This document shows, piece after piece, positions 32,476-42,660 of a stretch of DNA of 64,000 nucleotides. Under the pieces are notes generated by a model. The model saw nothing but the letters and a program-made list of their open reading frames with translations. It searched no databases and was not told where the DNA came from. Origin of the DNA: Pontibacter oryzae. GTDB taxonomy: Bacteria; Bacteroidota; Bacteroidia; Cytophagales; Hymenobacteraceae. The stretch spans positions 620,001-684,000 of the forward strand of contig NZ_QWGE01000002.1 of NCBI RefSeq assembly GCF_003576375.1, read 5' to 3'. Positions within the stretch are counted from its first letter, which is position 1; each line of letters opens with the position of its first letter. Position numbers and translations under genes: made by a program.

Positions 32476-34413
32476 CTAATTGTTCAGCATTTCGGCCACT
32501 TTGCCTTGGAAGAATGCACTGAACTCTTCAATTTTCATGGAGCCTAAGTCTCCCTCTCCGTGTCTTCTTACGGATACCGCTCCGTTCTCTTGTTCCTTTT
32601 CACCTACTATCAGCATGTAAGGTACTTTACGAACCTCTGCATCTCTGATTTTGCGGCCAATCTTCTCATCGCGGTTATCAACATATCCCCGGATATCATC
32701 CTGCTGCAGGCGGTCGTAGACCTGTTGCGCAAAATCGTGATACTTTTCAGAAATAGGAAGTATGGCAATTTGCTCTGGGCTTAACCACAACGGGAAATTA
32801 CCTCCGCAATGCTCGATCAGCACGGCCACAAAACGCTCTAGGGATCCAAATGGCGCACGGTGAATCATTACAGGGCGGTGCTTCTGGTTGTCAGCGCCAA
32901 TGTATTCCAATTGGAATCGTTCAGGCAACTGATAGTCAACCTGAATAGTTCCAAGCTGCCATTTACGGCCAAGGGCATCTTTCACCATAAAGTCGAGCTT
33001 TGGTCCGTAGAACGCAGCCTCTCCCAGTTCGGTTACAGTTTTAAGGCCTTTCTCCGCAGCAGCCTCGATGATAGCCGCCTCGGCTTTGTTCCAATCCTCA
33101 TCGGCCCCAATATACTTTGTTTTATTCTCAGGGTCGCGGAGCGAGATCTGAGCAGTATAATCTTCAAAGCCGAGCGCTTTAAACACGTATAGTACCAAGT
33201 CAATTACTTTCAGGAATTCCTCTTTAACCTGATCCGGACGGCAGAAGATATGCGCATCGTCTTGCGTGAAGCCACGAACGCGGGTCAGGCCATGTAATTC
33301 GCCGCTTTGTTCGTAGCGGTACACTGTACCGAACTCTGCAAAACGCACAGGCAGCTCTTTGTAAGATCGTGGGCGGGTTTTATATATCTCGCAGTGGTGC
33401 GGGCAGTTCATCGGCTTCAAGAAGAACTCCTCCCCCTCGTTAGGCGTCTTGATGGGCTGGAACGAGTCGGCGCCATACTTTTCATAATGGCCAGAAGTTA
33501 CATAAAGCTCCTTGCTACCGATATGCGGCGTTACAACCGGCTGATACCCGGCTTTAACCTGAGCCTTGCGCATGAACTGCTCCAGGCGCTCACGCAATAA
33601 TGTGCCTTTTGGCAACCAGAGCGGTAGGCCCATGCCCACTTTTTCTGAGAAAGCGAAAAGCTCCAACTCTTTACCAAGCTTGCGATGGTCGCGCTTCTTA
33701 GCCTCCTCAAGTCTTTCTAAATACTCAGTAAGCTCCTTCTGCTTCGGGAAGGTAATACCATAGATACGGGTTAGCTGCTTGTTCTTTTCATCACCGCGCC
33801 AGTATGCACCGGCAATATTAGTGATCTTAGCTGCTTTGATGAAACCAGTATTAGGCAGGTGCGGGCCACGGCAAAGGTCTACAAACTTGCCTTGCTCGTA
33901 AAAGGTGATAGAGCCATCTTCCAGGTCCTTGATCAGATCAAGTTTATACTCATCGCCTTTCTTGCTAAAGTACTCGATGGCATCGGCCTTAGAGACCTCG
34001 CTGCGCAGGTACTCATTTTTCTGGCGGGCAAGCTCCAGCATTTTCTGCTCCAGCTTGGCTAAATCCTCCTGAGAAAGGTGATGCTCTCCCAGATCAACAT
34101 CATAGTAAAACCCATTTTCGACCGGCGGCCCAATCCCAAACTTCACGTCCGGGTACATGTCTTCCAGCGCCTCTGCTAAAAGGTGAGCAGATGAATGCCA
34201 GAACGTATTTTTGCCTTCGTCGTCGTTCCAGGTGAGCAGCTGTACGGCAGCATCCTCGTTTATAGGGCGCGTAGCATCCCAAACAGAGCCGTTTACTTTA
34301 GCAGCAAGCACGTTGCGAGCTAAGCCTTCGCTTATACTCTGTGCGATCTCAAAGCTGGTTACGCCTTTATCATACTGGCGCACCGAGCCATCTGGCAGTG
34401 TGATGTTAATCAT
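32476..34413 (-). CDS. thrS: Threonyl-tRNA synthetase
   Basis: A 645-residue class II synthetase charging tRNA-Thr. The N-terminal TGS domain (1-62, [20 protein letters not shown]) is followed by the editing domain with [13 protein letters not shown] (the HxxxH type motif) and the catalytic core. The core has the zinc ligands in [11 protein letters not shown], the motif 2 region [20 protein letters not shown] and the motif 3 region [13 protein letters not shown]. The C-terminal anticodon-binding domain ends the chain. Full length. It starts 6 nt after the TPR lipoprotein gene and precedes infC. Confidence 0.98.
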   Translation of the reverse strand: MINITLPDGSVRQYDKGVTSFEIAQSISEGLARNVLAAKVNGSVWDATRPINEDAAVQLLTWNDDEGKNTFWHSSAHLLAEALEDMYPDVKFGIGPPVENGFYYDVDLGEHHLSQEDLAKLEQKMLELARQKNEYLRSEVSKADAIEYFSKKGDEYKLDLIKDLEDGSITFYEQGKFVDLCRGPHLPNTGFIKAAKITNIAGAYWRGDEKNKQLTRIYGITFPKQKELTEYLERLEEAKKRDHRKLGKELELFAFSEKVGMGLPLWLPKGTLLRERLEQFMRKAQVKAGYQPVVTPHIGSKELYVTSGHYEKYGADSFQPIKTPNEGEEFFLKPMNCPHHCEIYKTRPRSYKELPVRFAEFGTVYRYEQSGELHGLTRVRGFTQDDAHIFCRPDQVKEEFLKVIDLVLYVFKALGFEDYTAQISLRDPENKTKYIGADEDWNKAEAAIIEAAAEKGLKTVTELGEAAFYGPKLDFMVKDALGRKWQLGTIQVDYQLPERFQLEYIGADNQKHRPVMIHRAPFGSLERFVAVLIEHCGGNFPLWLSPEQIAILPISEKYHDFAQQVYDRLQQDDIRGYVDNRDEKIGRKIRDAEVRKVPYMLIVGEKEQENGAVSVRRHGEGDLGSMKIEEFSAFFQGKVAEMLNN

Positions 34414-34419
34414 AGTTGT

Positions 34420-35502
34420 TTATCTTTCTATCTGTTCCTGTAGGCGTACGGCTGCACTATCAGGTATTGGTTTCGAAATTTTATACTTCAGCCTGGCAAT
34501 AGCCTGGTATGCATACGTTGCTCTTGGCTCAACCTCAACAAGCAACTGATACGTTGCCAGAGCTTTAGAGTACAAGCCCGCTCGTTCGTATGCACTAGCA
34601 AGCTTACCTAAGTATTCAGGCTTCGATTTAAAGGCAGCATAAGCCTTATCGAGATGCACCAGCGCCTCATCGTTGTTGCCTTGGCCATGATAAAGCACAC
34701 CTAGCTTATAATTAACCTCAGGTAACGTATCATTTATACTTTCGGCATTCTTAAAAGCCTTAAAAGCGCTGTCGGATTTTTGCTCAGACTGGTAAATAAG
34801 CCCCATGTTATACCATAACTTAGCATCCTTAACGCCTGTTTTCAAGGCAGACCTAATGTATGGCTTCGCTTCTGAAAAGTTATCCATTGCTACGTACAGG
34901 CCCGCAAGCTCTCGCTGTGCCTGTAAGAATCTTTTTGAGTGCTCAAGCGACAAGGCATAGTTTTTTATCGCCTTCGTGGTGTCGCCTAGCGCTTCCTGCA
35001 CACGGCCTTTGTAATAATACACAAATTCATCAGCGGGTGATAAGTTCTCGGCCTTCTTGAGGTAACTCAGCGCCTGACCATACTCCTTTTTGTGCAAGTA
35101 CAACTCAGAGAGCAATACATATAAGGAGGCACTTTGATACGAGTTTCTTTCAGCTTGTAGTGCCAGCTGCAATGCTTCATCTCTGTTGCCGGTTGCTCTG
35201 AGAACCTGCGCCTTTACAAATAGGCTTGATGGCTCGCTGCCCGTAAGACGAACAGCTTCATTAGCATCCTTCAATGCTAAGTCCAAACTGCCTTTTTGAA
35301 GTAATATCACTGCACGCCGGGCATAAAGGCTACCATCCCGCTTAGAACGTTCGATGGCATCATTTAAATTAATCAATTGTGCATCAGGATCGTCTTTAAC
35401 CACGCGGAGATCAACCATTTTTTCATGGTCGTTCTCGTTAGGTGCACAAGCAGCGAATAAAACCGGAGCCACCAACAGCAATACTTTCGCAATTCGCACC
35501 AT
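34420..35502 (-). CDS. TPR-repeat lipoprotein
   Basis: A 360-residue lipoprotein with signal and lipobox (MVRIAKVLLLVAPVLFAAC, Cys19) and about eight tetratricopeptide repeats from residue 40 on (for example ALSYLKKAENLSPADEFVYY, AKLWYNMGLIYQSEQKSDSA, EALVHLDKAYAAFKSKPEYL). It should be anchored in a membrane facing the periplasm and act as a scaffold. It ends only 6 nt before thrS and may be co-transcribed with it, although a functional link is not apparent. Confidence 0.88.
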   Translation of the reverse strand: MVRIAKVLLLVAPVLFAACAPNENDHEKMVDLRVVKDDPDAQLINLNDAIERSKRDGSLYARRAVILLQKGSLDLALKDANEAVRLTGSEPSSLFVKAQVLRATGNRDEALQLALQAERNSYQSASLYVLLSELYLHKKEYGQALSYLKKAENLSPADEFVYYYKGRVQEALGDTTKAIKNYALSLEHSKRFLQAQRELAGLYVAMDNFSEAKPYIRSALKTGVKDAKLWYNMGLIYQSEQKSDSAFKAFKNAESINDTLPEVNYKLGVLYHGQGNNDEALVHLDKAYAAFKSKPEYLGKLASAYERAGLYSKALATYQLLVEVEPRATYAYQAIARLKYKISKPIPDSAAVRLQEQIER

Positions 35503-35619
35503 TCCGGCCTTTCCTCTATATTTTATAATTGCACAAGTTTATACTTATGGGCGCTAAATTAAGACATTTTGCTAAAAGAGAAGCATCTACTCAGGATAAA
35601 ACAGTTCCTACCGCTATAA

Positions 35620-35658
35620 ACAAAAAGCCTGCCACCAAAACGGAAGCAGGCTTTCTTA
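35620..35658. terminator. Terminator of the exported TPR protein gene
   Basis: Stem AAAGCCTGC / GCAGGCTTT with a 13-nt loop. Read leftwards it is followed by a T-run. Confidence 0.75.
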
Positions 35659-35673
35659 TAGTAATTCTTTCTT

Positions 35674-36462
35674 TCAAGTACTTTGAAGCTCCTTTAGCAT
35701 AATTTTGCAGCGCCTGCTTAGCTCCAACTCTTCCTTCGTTTCAAATGTTAAGGCCAAGGCCTTTTGAAGCGTGTTGATGCACGCATTGGTTTCATTCATC
35801 TCTTTGTAGACGCTTGCCAGGTCAAAATAATATTTGATGTTGTTTGGCTCGAACACTACTGCCTGCTCAATTGCCTCGGCAGCTTTTTGGTTAGTAGCCT
35901 CGCCGCAAACCCCTCCGAAAAATATTTTAGCCGCTGCTTTTTCTGCAAAATTCAGGTTAGCCATTTTAAAGTACCAACGACCCAGTATATACCAAGCTCC
36001 GGCATGCTGGCTATTATCAAGCAAGGCCGCATCTACAAATGACTTAACCTGGTTAATGCCCTCTAAACGCTGCCTGGCCCCTTCTGTCATGGCGCTGCAA
36101 CCTATAGCCAATGCCATGGCATAGTTTGCCTCGGCATCGGTTGGTTGCAATTCATAAGCCTTGAAGGCGTACTTCTTTGCCTGCAAGAAATGGTCGGATT
36201 TCCGGGTCTCGTCCGAAAACCTGTCGCCTATACGGCAATGTAAGTAACTGGCTTTGCACAATGCTTCGTAATTATCGGGCGATTGTGTTATTACCTGCTC
36301 AAACAAAAGAAGCGCTTCGCTGTCTCTGTAATTACTGAGAAGTTCTTGTGCCCTTTGCATGAGCTCAGTGCTTGAGGCGGAGCCGCCTTCCACCCAAACG
36401 GCGGCAGGGGCTTCTCCACAAAGCAAACAACTCAAAAGAATAGCAGTTAAAAATCTCTTCAT
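35674..36462 (-). CDS. Exported TPR-repeat protein
   Basis: 262 residues from the ATG at 36462, chosen because it starts a signal peptide (MKRFLTAILLSCLLCGEAPA, cut near AAVW); the frame extends 16 codons further upstream. The mature chain is a TPR array: ELLSNYRDSEALLLFEQVIT, YALCKASYLHCRIGD-type helices, AFKAYELQPTDAEANYAMAL and VFEPNNIKYYFDLASVYKEM. The insertion FGGVCGEATNQ is less typical. Periplasmic scaffold, partner unknown. It follows parC by 64 nt and may be transcribed with it. Confidence 0.82.
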   Translation of the reverse strand: MKRFLTAILLSCLLCGEAPAAVWVEGGSASSTELMQRAQELLSNYRDSEALLLFEQVITQSPDNYEALCKASYLHCRIGDRFSDETRKSDHFLQAKKYAFKAYELQPTDAEANYAMALAIGCSAMTEGARQRLEGINQVKSFVDAALLDNSQHAGAWYILGRWYFKMANLNFAEKAAAKIFFGGVCGEATNQKAAEAIEQAVVFEPNNIKYYFDLASVYKEMNETNACINTLQKALALTFETKEELELSRRCKIMLKELQST

Positions 36463-36526
36463 ATACTTAGACCTGTCTAACAATCTACGGAGAACCAGAG
36501 ACTTTAGCAAGAGCAGGCGTAAGTAA

Positions 36527-39277
36527 TTAGAAAATATCGAGTTGCTTTTTCTCTTTCAGAGCCTTTTTCTCTTTGCTAATATCGGTATCCGCATTTACGG
36601 CCTCTCCCGGGCCAGGGTTAGCACTACTTACACGGGCTGCCTCATCGGCAAGCTCCTTTAACTGAGAAGGCAAAGTTACAGGCTGCCGTTTGGATGTCTT
36701 CTTTGCTTTGGGCTTGTCGTCCTCTGGCTGCTCAACCTCCAGCATCTTAGGCACATCCACTTCATAAATCTTAAAGTAGTTTAGCTTGTTTCCTAATGCT
36801 TTCCAGCCTTTCACATCAATAAACTCATTTAGCAGAAGCTTCTCAGTTTCACGCTCACCGCGCAGCGATCGTTTAAACTTGATAGTTGCTAACGGTTCAG
36901 GATGCGCAGACACTGCCTCCAACCTCGAATTCTTGGTTTCAGGTATAAAGCTAAAGCGTTTGCCAATGGTGGTCGTTTCTATCTTGAAGCGCTTAACATA
37001 GTAAATTTTGTTCTCGCCTTCGTAGTAAATTGTAGAAATAACGGTTTCCGGGTCAAACTTCTGCAGCACTTTGAGTTTCTCAACAGTGTAGTGGTTTGCA
37101 AGATCAAATGAGGTAAGCTCATACGTTCCATCATCGTACACGGCAAGTATAGAATCGTCCGTATTAAAAGAGCCCAGATAGCGCCCTCTGCCTTCTGTAT
37201 TCAAGCGGCCGATAACTTCATCGTAATAGATTTCGCGGCCACCAAGCGTTGACTCGCCCAGGCTCTTCTGCACAACTTTCTTGACAGCGTATTTCGTGAC
37301 AATATTACCATTGGAGCCTTTGCCTTTGATCATAAGCTCTGCAAAATCATAGTCAAGCACTTTGTTTCGGGCTTGGGCATTTGGCGAAAGCGTGATGGTT
37401 ACCACCTCTGACTCTGAGTTAGGATTGGCTGTCAGGTACTGCACCTTGGAGCCTTTATTGCCTTTAGTCAGGTCATATTCCTTGTCGCGCGTGACGGATT
37501 TAACAGAGAAGCGCTTGGCATACGACACACCTGATTTCCCATCCAGGTATATCATGTTATACACCATGTGCTCATCGTTCTTGTTATAAACGCCAGCAAG
37601 TATGATGTCTTTGCCTACAAAGGTTTTCTCGGCCACTTTTGTTACCATGAACTTACCATCCTTTCGGAAAACGATGATGTCGTCCATGTCAGAGCAATCG
37701 CATACGAAGTCGTCTTTGCGCAGGCTGGTACCTATAAAGCCATCTTTGGCATTCATGTATAGTTTCTGGTTGGCAATGGCAACGTTCTGTGCGTTAATCA
37801 CATCAAAGGTTTTCACCTGTGTGCGGCGTTCTTTGCCTTGGCCATACTTCTTCAGGAGGCCTTCAAAGTATGCAATCGCATAGCGGATTAGGTTCGCCAG
37901 GTTATCATCCACCACAGCCATCTCCTCTTCCAGTTTATTGATGTACTCATCCGCTTTAAAGGAATCATACTTGGAGATGCGCTTGATCTTAATTTCAGTT
38001 AATCGAATTATATCGTCCTCAGTCACCTCGCGGCGGAGTAAGTTTTTGAAAGGGTCCAAGCCTTTGTCGATGGCATTTAGCACCGCTTCCCAAGTCTCAC
38101 ACTCCTCAATGTCACGGTAGATGCGGTTCTCGATAAAGATTTTCTCAAGCGATGAGTAATGCCATTTATCCTCCAGTTCTCCTTTGCGGATTTCTAGCTC
38201 ACGCTTTAAAAGGTCCACTGTCTTGAACGTAGAAATGCGCAGCAGCTCGTCCACACTCATAAAGTGCGGTTTATCCTCGATAATTACACAGGCGTTCGGA
38301 GAGATGGATACTTCACAATCGGTAAAGGCGTAGAGTGCGTCGATGGTCAGGTCCGGGGAAACGCCCGTTGGAAGTTGCACCTGAATCTCTACATCGGCAG
38401 CGGTATTATCTACCACCTTTTTAATTTTGATCTTATTATTCTCGCTGGCTTTAACGATTGACTCCATCAAGCCGGTAGTGGTCGTACCATAAGGTACATC
38501 CCGGATGATGAGCATCGTTTTATCAACCTTCTCAATCGTTGCGCGCACACGAATCTTTCCACCACGCATACCGCCGTTATAGTTCGTAACGTCGATCTGC
38601 CCGCCAGTCAGAAAATCGGGTAGCAGTGTGGTACTACGGCCTTTTAGCACATCAATAGAGCCTTTGATCAGCTCCTTGAAATTGTGCGGCATAATCTTGG
38701 TGGAAAGACCTACCGCAATACCTTCCACACCCTGGGCAAGCAGCAACGGAAACTTAACCGGCAAGGTAATCGGCTCGTTTTTACGGCCATCGTAGCTTAG
38801 CTGCCACTGCGTTGTTTGCGGGTTGAATACTACATCCAGGGCAAACTTAGAGAGGCGAGCCTCAATGTATCGTGGTGCGGCAGCGCTGTCGCCGGTGCGT
38901 ACATCGCCCCAGTTACCCTGCGTTTCAATCAGCAGGTCCTTCTGGCCAATGTTCACCATGGCGTCACCGATAGAGGCATCACCGTGCGGGTGATACTGCA
39001 TGGTTTGGCCTATTACGTTGGCTACTTTGTTAAAACGGCCGTCGTCCATCTCGCGCATGGCGTGCAGGATACGGCGCTGCACAGGTTTTAAACCATCTTC
39101 AATAGCTGGTACCGCACGCTCCAGAATCACATAAGAAGCATAGTCGAGGAACCAGTTTTCGTATAAGCCAGAGACAGGAGTTACATTATGGATGATTTCC
39201 TCTTCCCCATCGGTAAACTCCACTTCCAGCTCTTCGTTCTCGTTGTATTCTTGGTTGTTCAACTCGTCGTTATGCAT
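36527..39277 (-). CDS. parC: DNA topoisomerase IV subunit A
   Basis: 916 residues from the ATG at 39277, which overlaps the parE stop (ATGCATAA), suggesting translational coupling; a TTG four codons upstream is the alternative. The winged-helix domain with [13 protein letters not shown], the active tyrosine in [13 protein letters not shown] (near residue 130) and the tower domain are followed by a C-terminal beta-pinwheel with repeated strands (about 560-840). I see no GyrA box, so I call ParC rather than GyrA. The charged tail (about 860-916) ends [13 protein letters not shown]. With ParE it decatenates chromosomes. Confidence 0.95.
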   Translation of the reverse strand: MHNDELNNQEYNENEELEVEFTDGEEEIIHNVTPVSGLYENWFLDYASYVILERAVPAIEDGLKPVQRRILHAMREMDDGRFNKVANVIGQTMQYHPHGDASIGDAMVNIGQKDLLIETQGNWGDVRTGDSAAAPRYIEARLSKFALDVVFNPQTTQWQLSYDGRKNEPITLPVKFPLLLAQGVEGIAVGLSTKIMPHNFKELIKGSIDVLKGRSTTLLPDFLTGGQIDVTNYNGGMRGGKIRVRATIEKVDKTMLIIRDVPYGTTTTGLMESIVKASENNKIKIKKVVDNTAADVEIQVQLPTGVSPDLTIDALYAFTDCEVSISPNACVIIEDKPHFMSVDELLRISTFKTVDLLKRELEIRKGELEDKWHYSSLEKIFIENRIYRDIEECETWEAVLNAIDKGLDPFKNLLRREVTEDDIIRLTEIKIKRISKYDSFKADEYINKLEEEMAVVDDNLANLIRYAIAYFEGLLKKYGQGKERRTQVKTFDVINAQNVAIANQKLYMNAKDGFIGTSLRKDDFVCDCSDMDDIIVFRKDGKFMVTKVAEKTFVGKDIILAGVYNKNDEHMVYNMIYLDGKSGVSYAKRFSVKSVTRDKEYDLTKGNKGSKVQYLTANPNSESEVVTITLSPNAQARNKVLDYDFAELMIKGKGSNGNIVTKYAVKKVVQKSLGESTLGGREIYYDEVIGRLNTEGRGRYLGSFNTDDSILAVYDDGTYELTSFDLANHYTVEKLKVLQKFDPETVISTIYYEGENKIYYVKRFKIETTTIGKRFSFIPETKNSRLEAVSAHPEPLATIKFKRSLRGERETEKLLLNEFIDVKGWKALGNKLNYFKIYEVDVPKMLEVEQPEDDKPKAKKTSKRQPVTLPSQLKELADEAARVSSANPGPGEAVNADTDISKEKKALKEKKQLDIF

Positions 39278-41132
39278 ATACCTCTTCAACTATATCTTTT
39301 TCAATCTTCAGGTTTTCGATAATAAACTGCTGACGGTCAGGCGTGTTCTTACCCATGTAGTAGCTCAGCATCTTCTGGATCGTGGTATCCTTGTGCAGGA
39401 TTACCGGCTTCAGTTTGATGTTATCACCGATAAACTTGCCAAACTCGTCCGGAGAGATCTCACCCAAACCTTTAAAGCGCGTGATTTCAGGCTTTTTACC
39501 TAGCTTTTGAATTGCCTCCTGCTTTTCAGATTCGTTGTAGCAATAGATCGTTTCTTTCTTGTTGCGTACCCGGAACAGCGGTGTTTCAAGTATAAATACA
39601 TGGCCGTTACGCACCAGGTCCGGGAAGAACTGCAGAAAGAACGTTAGCAGCAGCAGACGGATGTGCATGCCGTCTACGTCGGCATCCGTCGCGATCACCA
39701 CACGGTTGTAACGTAGGTTTTCAAGGCCTTCCTCAATGTTCAGGGCGTGCTGCAACAAGTTAAACTCTTCGTTCTCGTACACCACCTTCTTTTTCATGCC
39801 ATAGCAATTCAGGGGCTTACCGCGCAAACTGAACACTGCCTCAATATCCACGTTCCTAGACTTTGTGATGGACCCGCTGGCAGAGTCGCCCTCAGTGATG
39901 AACAGCGTGGAGAGCACAGACTTCTCGTGCTTGTCCTCGTTAAAATGCAGGCGGCAATCACGGAGCTTGCGGTTATGCAGATTGGCTTTTTTAGCTCGCT
40001 GATTTGCAAGTTTCTTAACACCAGCCATATCCTTGCGTTCACGCTCACTCTGCTCTATTCGCTTGCGGAGTGCATCGGCAGTTTCAGGGTTTTTATGCAG
40101 GTAGTTATCCAGGTGCTCCCTTACAAAATCGTTAATGAAGGCACGCACGGCTGGTCCGTCTGGGCCCATCTCTATAGAGCCTAGCTTGGTCTTCGTCTGC
40201 GATTCGAAAACGGGTTCCTGCACACGCAATGAGATCGCCCCGATGATAGACCCACGGATATCTGCGGCATCGTAATCCTTCTTATAAAAATCACGCACGG
40301 TTTTAACTACAGCCTCGCGGAAAGCCGCTAGGTGTGTTCCGCCCATTGTAGTGTATTGGCCATTTACGAAAGAGTAATACTCTTCGCCATAATCGTTGCC
40401 ATGCGTAAGGGCCAGTTCAATGTCCTCCCCTTTCAGGTGGATGATCGGGTAGCGTATACTTTCCTCATCGGCTTTGTTGCGGAGCAGGTCTAGCAGGCCG
40501 TTTTCTGAGTAATACTTCTTGCCGTTAAAGTTTATGGTGAGCCCAGCATTCAGGTACACATAGTTCCAGATCTGATTCTCGAGATAGTCTGGGTTAAACT
40601 GATAGTTCTTAAAGATGGTGTCGTCCGGAGAGAACACGGTTAAGGTACCATTACGCTGGCTAGAATCCTGTACCTCAAAATCCTCGATGAGCACTCCTCT
40701 TTCAAACTCGGCTGCTTTCATTTTGCCGTCGCGCACCGATTGGATGCGGAAGTGGCTGGAAAGGGCATTTACCGCTTTGGTACCAACCCCGTTCAAACCA
40801 ACCGACTTCTGGAAAGCCTTACTGTCATACTTACCACCTGTGTTAATCTTGCTAACACAATCAATTACCTTACCCAGCGGAATACCTCGCCCGTAATCAC
40901 GAACCTGTACCTTATGATCGGAAATTTTAATTTCGATGGTTTTACCGAAACCCATCACGTGTTCGTCAATAGAGTTGTCGATAACCTCTTTCACTAAAAT
41001 GTAAATTCCGTCATCCGCCGACGAGCCATCGCCAAGCTTACCGATATACATACCCGGCCTTAGCCTGATGTGTTCACGGGGTTCGAGGGAACGGATGCTG
41101 TCTTCGTTGTAATTATGCTCTAACTCTGCCAT
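39270..41132 (-). CDS. parE: DNA topoisomerase IV subunit B
   Basis: A 620-residue ATPase subunit of type IIA topoisomerase. The GHKL ATP site shows [25 protein letters not shown] and [14 protein letters not shown]. The transducer domain follows. The TOPRIM domain has [10 protein letters not shown] and the acidic pair in [14 protein letters not shown]. Gene order parE-parC with an 8-nt overlap is usual in Bacteroidota. Upstream, on the minus strand, TATATTTC with a TTG 15 nt before it (near 41180-41210) may be the promoter. Confidence 0.96.
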   Translation of the reverse strand: MAELEHNYNEDSIRSLEPREHIRLRPGMYIGKLGDGSSADDGIYILVKEVIDNSIDEHVMGFGKTIEIKISDHKVQVRDYGRGIPLGKVIDCVSKINTGGKYDSKAFQKSVGLNGVGTKAVNALSSHFRIQSVRDGKMKAAEFERGVLIEDFEVQDSSQRNGTLTVFSPDDTIFKNYQFNPDYLENQIWNYVYLNAGLTINFNGKKYYSENGLLDLLRNKADEESIRYPIIHLKGEDIELALTHGNDYGEEYYSFVNGQYTTMGGTHLAAFREAVVKTVRDFYKKDYDAADIRGSIIGAISLRVQEPVFESQTKTKLGSIEMGPDGPAVRAFINDFVREHLDNYLHKNPETADALRKRIEQSERERKDMAGVKKLANQRAKKANLHNRKLRDCRLHFNEDKHEKSVLSTLFITEGDSASGSITKSRNVDIEAVFSLRGKPLNCYGMKKKVVYENEEFNLLQHALNIEEGLENLRYNRVVIATDADVDGMHIRLLLLTFFLQFFPDLVRNGHVFILETPLFRVRNKKETIYCYNESEKQEAIQKLGKKPEITRFKGLGEISPDEFGKFIGDNIKLKPVILHKDTTIQKMLSYYMGKNTPDRQQFIIENLKIEKDIVEEVYA

Positions 41133-41478
41133 TCTGTAAGCGTAAGTGTAGTTGAAAAGGTAGTATCAATCCGAAATATAGGAAATAATAAAAGACAAGA
41201 CCCAATCTATAAGTTCCTGCCGCATGCTAAATTAAGAAGAACGACTTAATTTTACTAACCTTGTTAGCTTAAATAGCTCTAAAAGGTGCGTACAGGTAAA
41301 TAACCAATAGTATGTAAAGTCGGTTCAATACTCCTTAGCTATTTAAGGGAATTAATAGCTAATTTTTTTAGCATTTTTATATATAGATTGTTAGATACAA
41401 AAAGGCCTAATATTTACTTACCTTGAGCCGCAAATGTAGATGCTGCACAGCAATAATAAATACACAAGTATACCTTAC
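41133..41478. other. Divergent intergenic region with a plus-strand hairpin and T-run
   Basis: A 346-nt gap between parE and an AI-2E-type gene. At 41335-41369 a 9-bp stem TTAGCTATT / AATAGCTAA is followed by seven Ts, which looks like a terminator for a rightward transcript. No plus-strand gene precedes it, so a short RNA starting near a TAACCTTG box (about 41257) is conceivable. AT-rich, so chance is possible. Confidence 0.3.
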
Positions 41479-42618
41479 ATGGAAATAAAATTACCCCCCT
41501 ACTTCAAATACACCATCATTCTTCTGGGCCTTACCCTATTAATCTTCGGGCTCATCACGTTTAAGCCCATCCTAATGCCGCTGGCTTTCGGCTTACTATT
41601 CGCGTTGCTCCTGTTGCCACTTAGCCGCGACCTGGAGATTAAACTGCGTTTTCCGAGGCCTTTAGCCATTCTCTGCAGCATTACGCTAGTAGTGGTAGTG
41701 CTAGGCATGATTGCCTGGTTTGTGTCGTTACAACTTGTTAGCCTGACATCTGATTTAGATACTGTGGGCCAGAATATTGAGGCGCTGCTGGCACGCGGCC
41801 AAGATTTTATGGCCTCTAAATTTGGCATCACTCCCCCAAACAAAACCGAGCTGATTCAAAACGCTATCGGAAGCATACAGGATATTTCGGCCACGTTTTT
41901 AGGAAGCACAATTTCTATGACAACCGGGGCATTAACCATACTCACCCTGGTTCCAATCTTTATATTCTGCTTGCTTTATTACCGCGACCACCTGGAACAG
42001 TTTATGTTTAAGTATGTGGCTAAAGACCGCCGAAGCGGCGTCATTCAAACTGTGTCAAATATTCAGCATGTGGTGCAGAGCTACATTTCAGGGTTGATGA
42101 TTGTGATTGTGGTGGTGGCGCTCTTAAACACGGCAGGCTTGCTTATGCTTGGAGTAAAGTATGCGATTTTCTTTGGGGTGTTTGCCTCCATACTAACCAT
42201 CATCCCATACATCGGAATAATGATTGGCGCCTCTCTGCCCGCTCTTTTTACGCTGGCAACAACCGGCAATTTACTGGACGCAGTACTGGTAGTGCTTGTA
42301 TTTATGTTTGTGCAGTTCCTGGAGGGTAATTTTATCACGCCGTTTGTGGTCGGCTCAAAAGTAAGTATAAACCCGTTTGCCGCAATTGTGGCCCTGCTGT
42401 TAGGTGGTGAGATATGGGGGGCCGCCGGAATGGTGCTTTCCATACCTATGATTGCGATGATGAAAGTTATTTTTGACGTTTACCCCCCTTTGCAGCCCTT
42501 TGGTTTTCTGCTTGCTGATATTGAGGACTTAAAGCCCCAACGCAAACGCGGAATACGCAATTGGCTGGCCGAGTTAGTGAACGGCCTTGGCCGCGGCAAA
42601 CGCGACACAGACAGTTAG
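41479..42618 (+). CDS. AI-2E family transporter
   Basis: 379 residues from the ATG at 41479 (MEIKLPPYFKYTIILLGLTL); the frame extends upstream to 41440. Seven to eight membrane helices in the AI-2E layout: two N-terminal helices, a large extramembrane segment (about 85-145), then the conserved QSYISGLMIVIVVVALLNTA, FASILTIIPYIGIMIGASLP and FVQFLEGNFITPFVVGSKV. Family members include the AI-2 exporter TqsA, but also Na+/H+ antiporters and unknown permeases, so the substrate is open. The tail is basic. Confidence 0.92.
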   Translation: MEIKLPPYFKYTIILLGLTLLIFGLITFKPILMPLAFGLLFALLLLPLSRDLEIKLRFPRPLAILCSITLVVVVLGMIAWFVSLQLVSLTSDLDTVGQNIEALLARGQDFMASKFGITPPNKTELIQNAIGSIQDISATFLGSTISMTTGALTILTLVPIFIFCLLYYRDHLEQFMFKYVAKDRRSGVIQTVSNIQHVVQSYISGLMIVIVVVALLNTAGLLMLGVKYAIFFGVFASILTIIPYIGIMIGASLPALFTLATTGNLLDAVLVVLVFMFVQFLEGNFITPFVVGSKVSINPFAAIVALLLGGEIWGAAGMVLSIPMIAMMKVIFDVYPPLQPFGFLLADIEDLKPQRKRGIRNWLAELVNGLGRGKRDTDS

Positions 42619-42628
42619 TTTTGCTAAC

Positions 42629-42636
42629 TATATTTG
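42629..42636 (+). promoter_or_regulatory. -7 box upstream of the exonuclease/GIY-YIG gene
   Basis: TATATTTG followed by CAG, an exact TAnnTTTG, 24 nt before the TTG start at 42661. No good TTG lies at -33. It supports transcription start near 42643 and thus a start codon at or after 42661. Confidence 0.4.
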
Positions 42637-42660
42637 CAGTGATAATACATATACACAATT

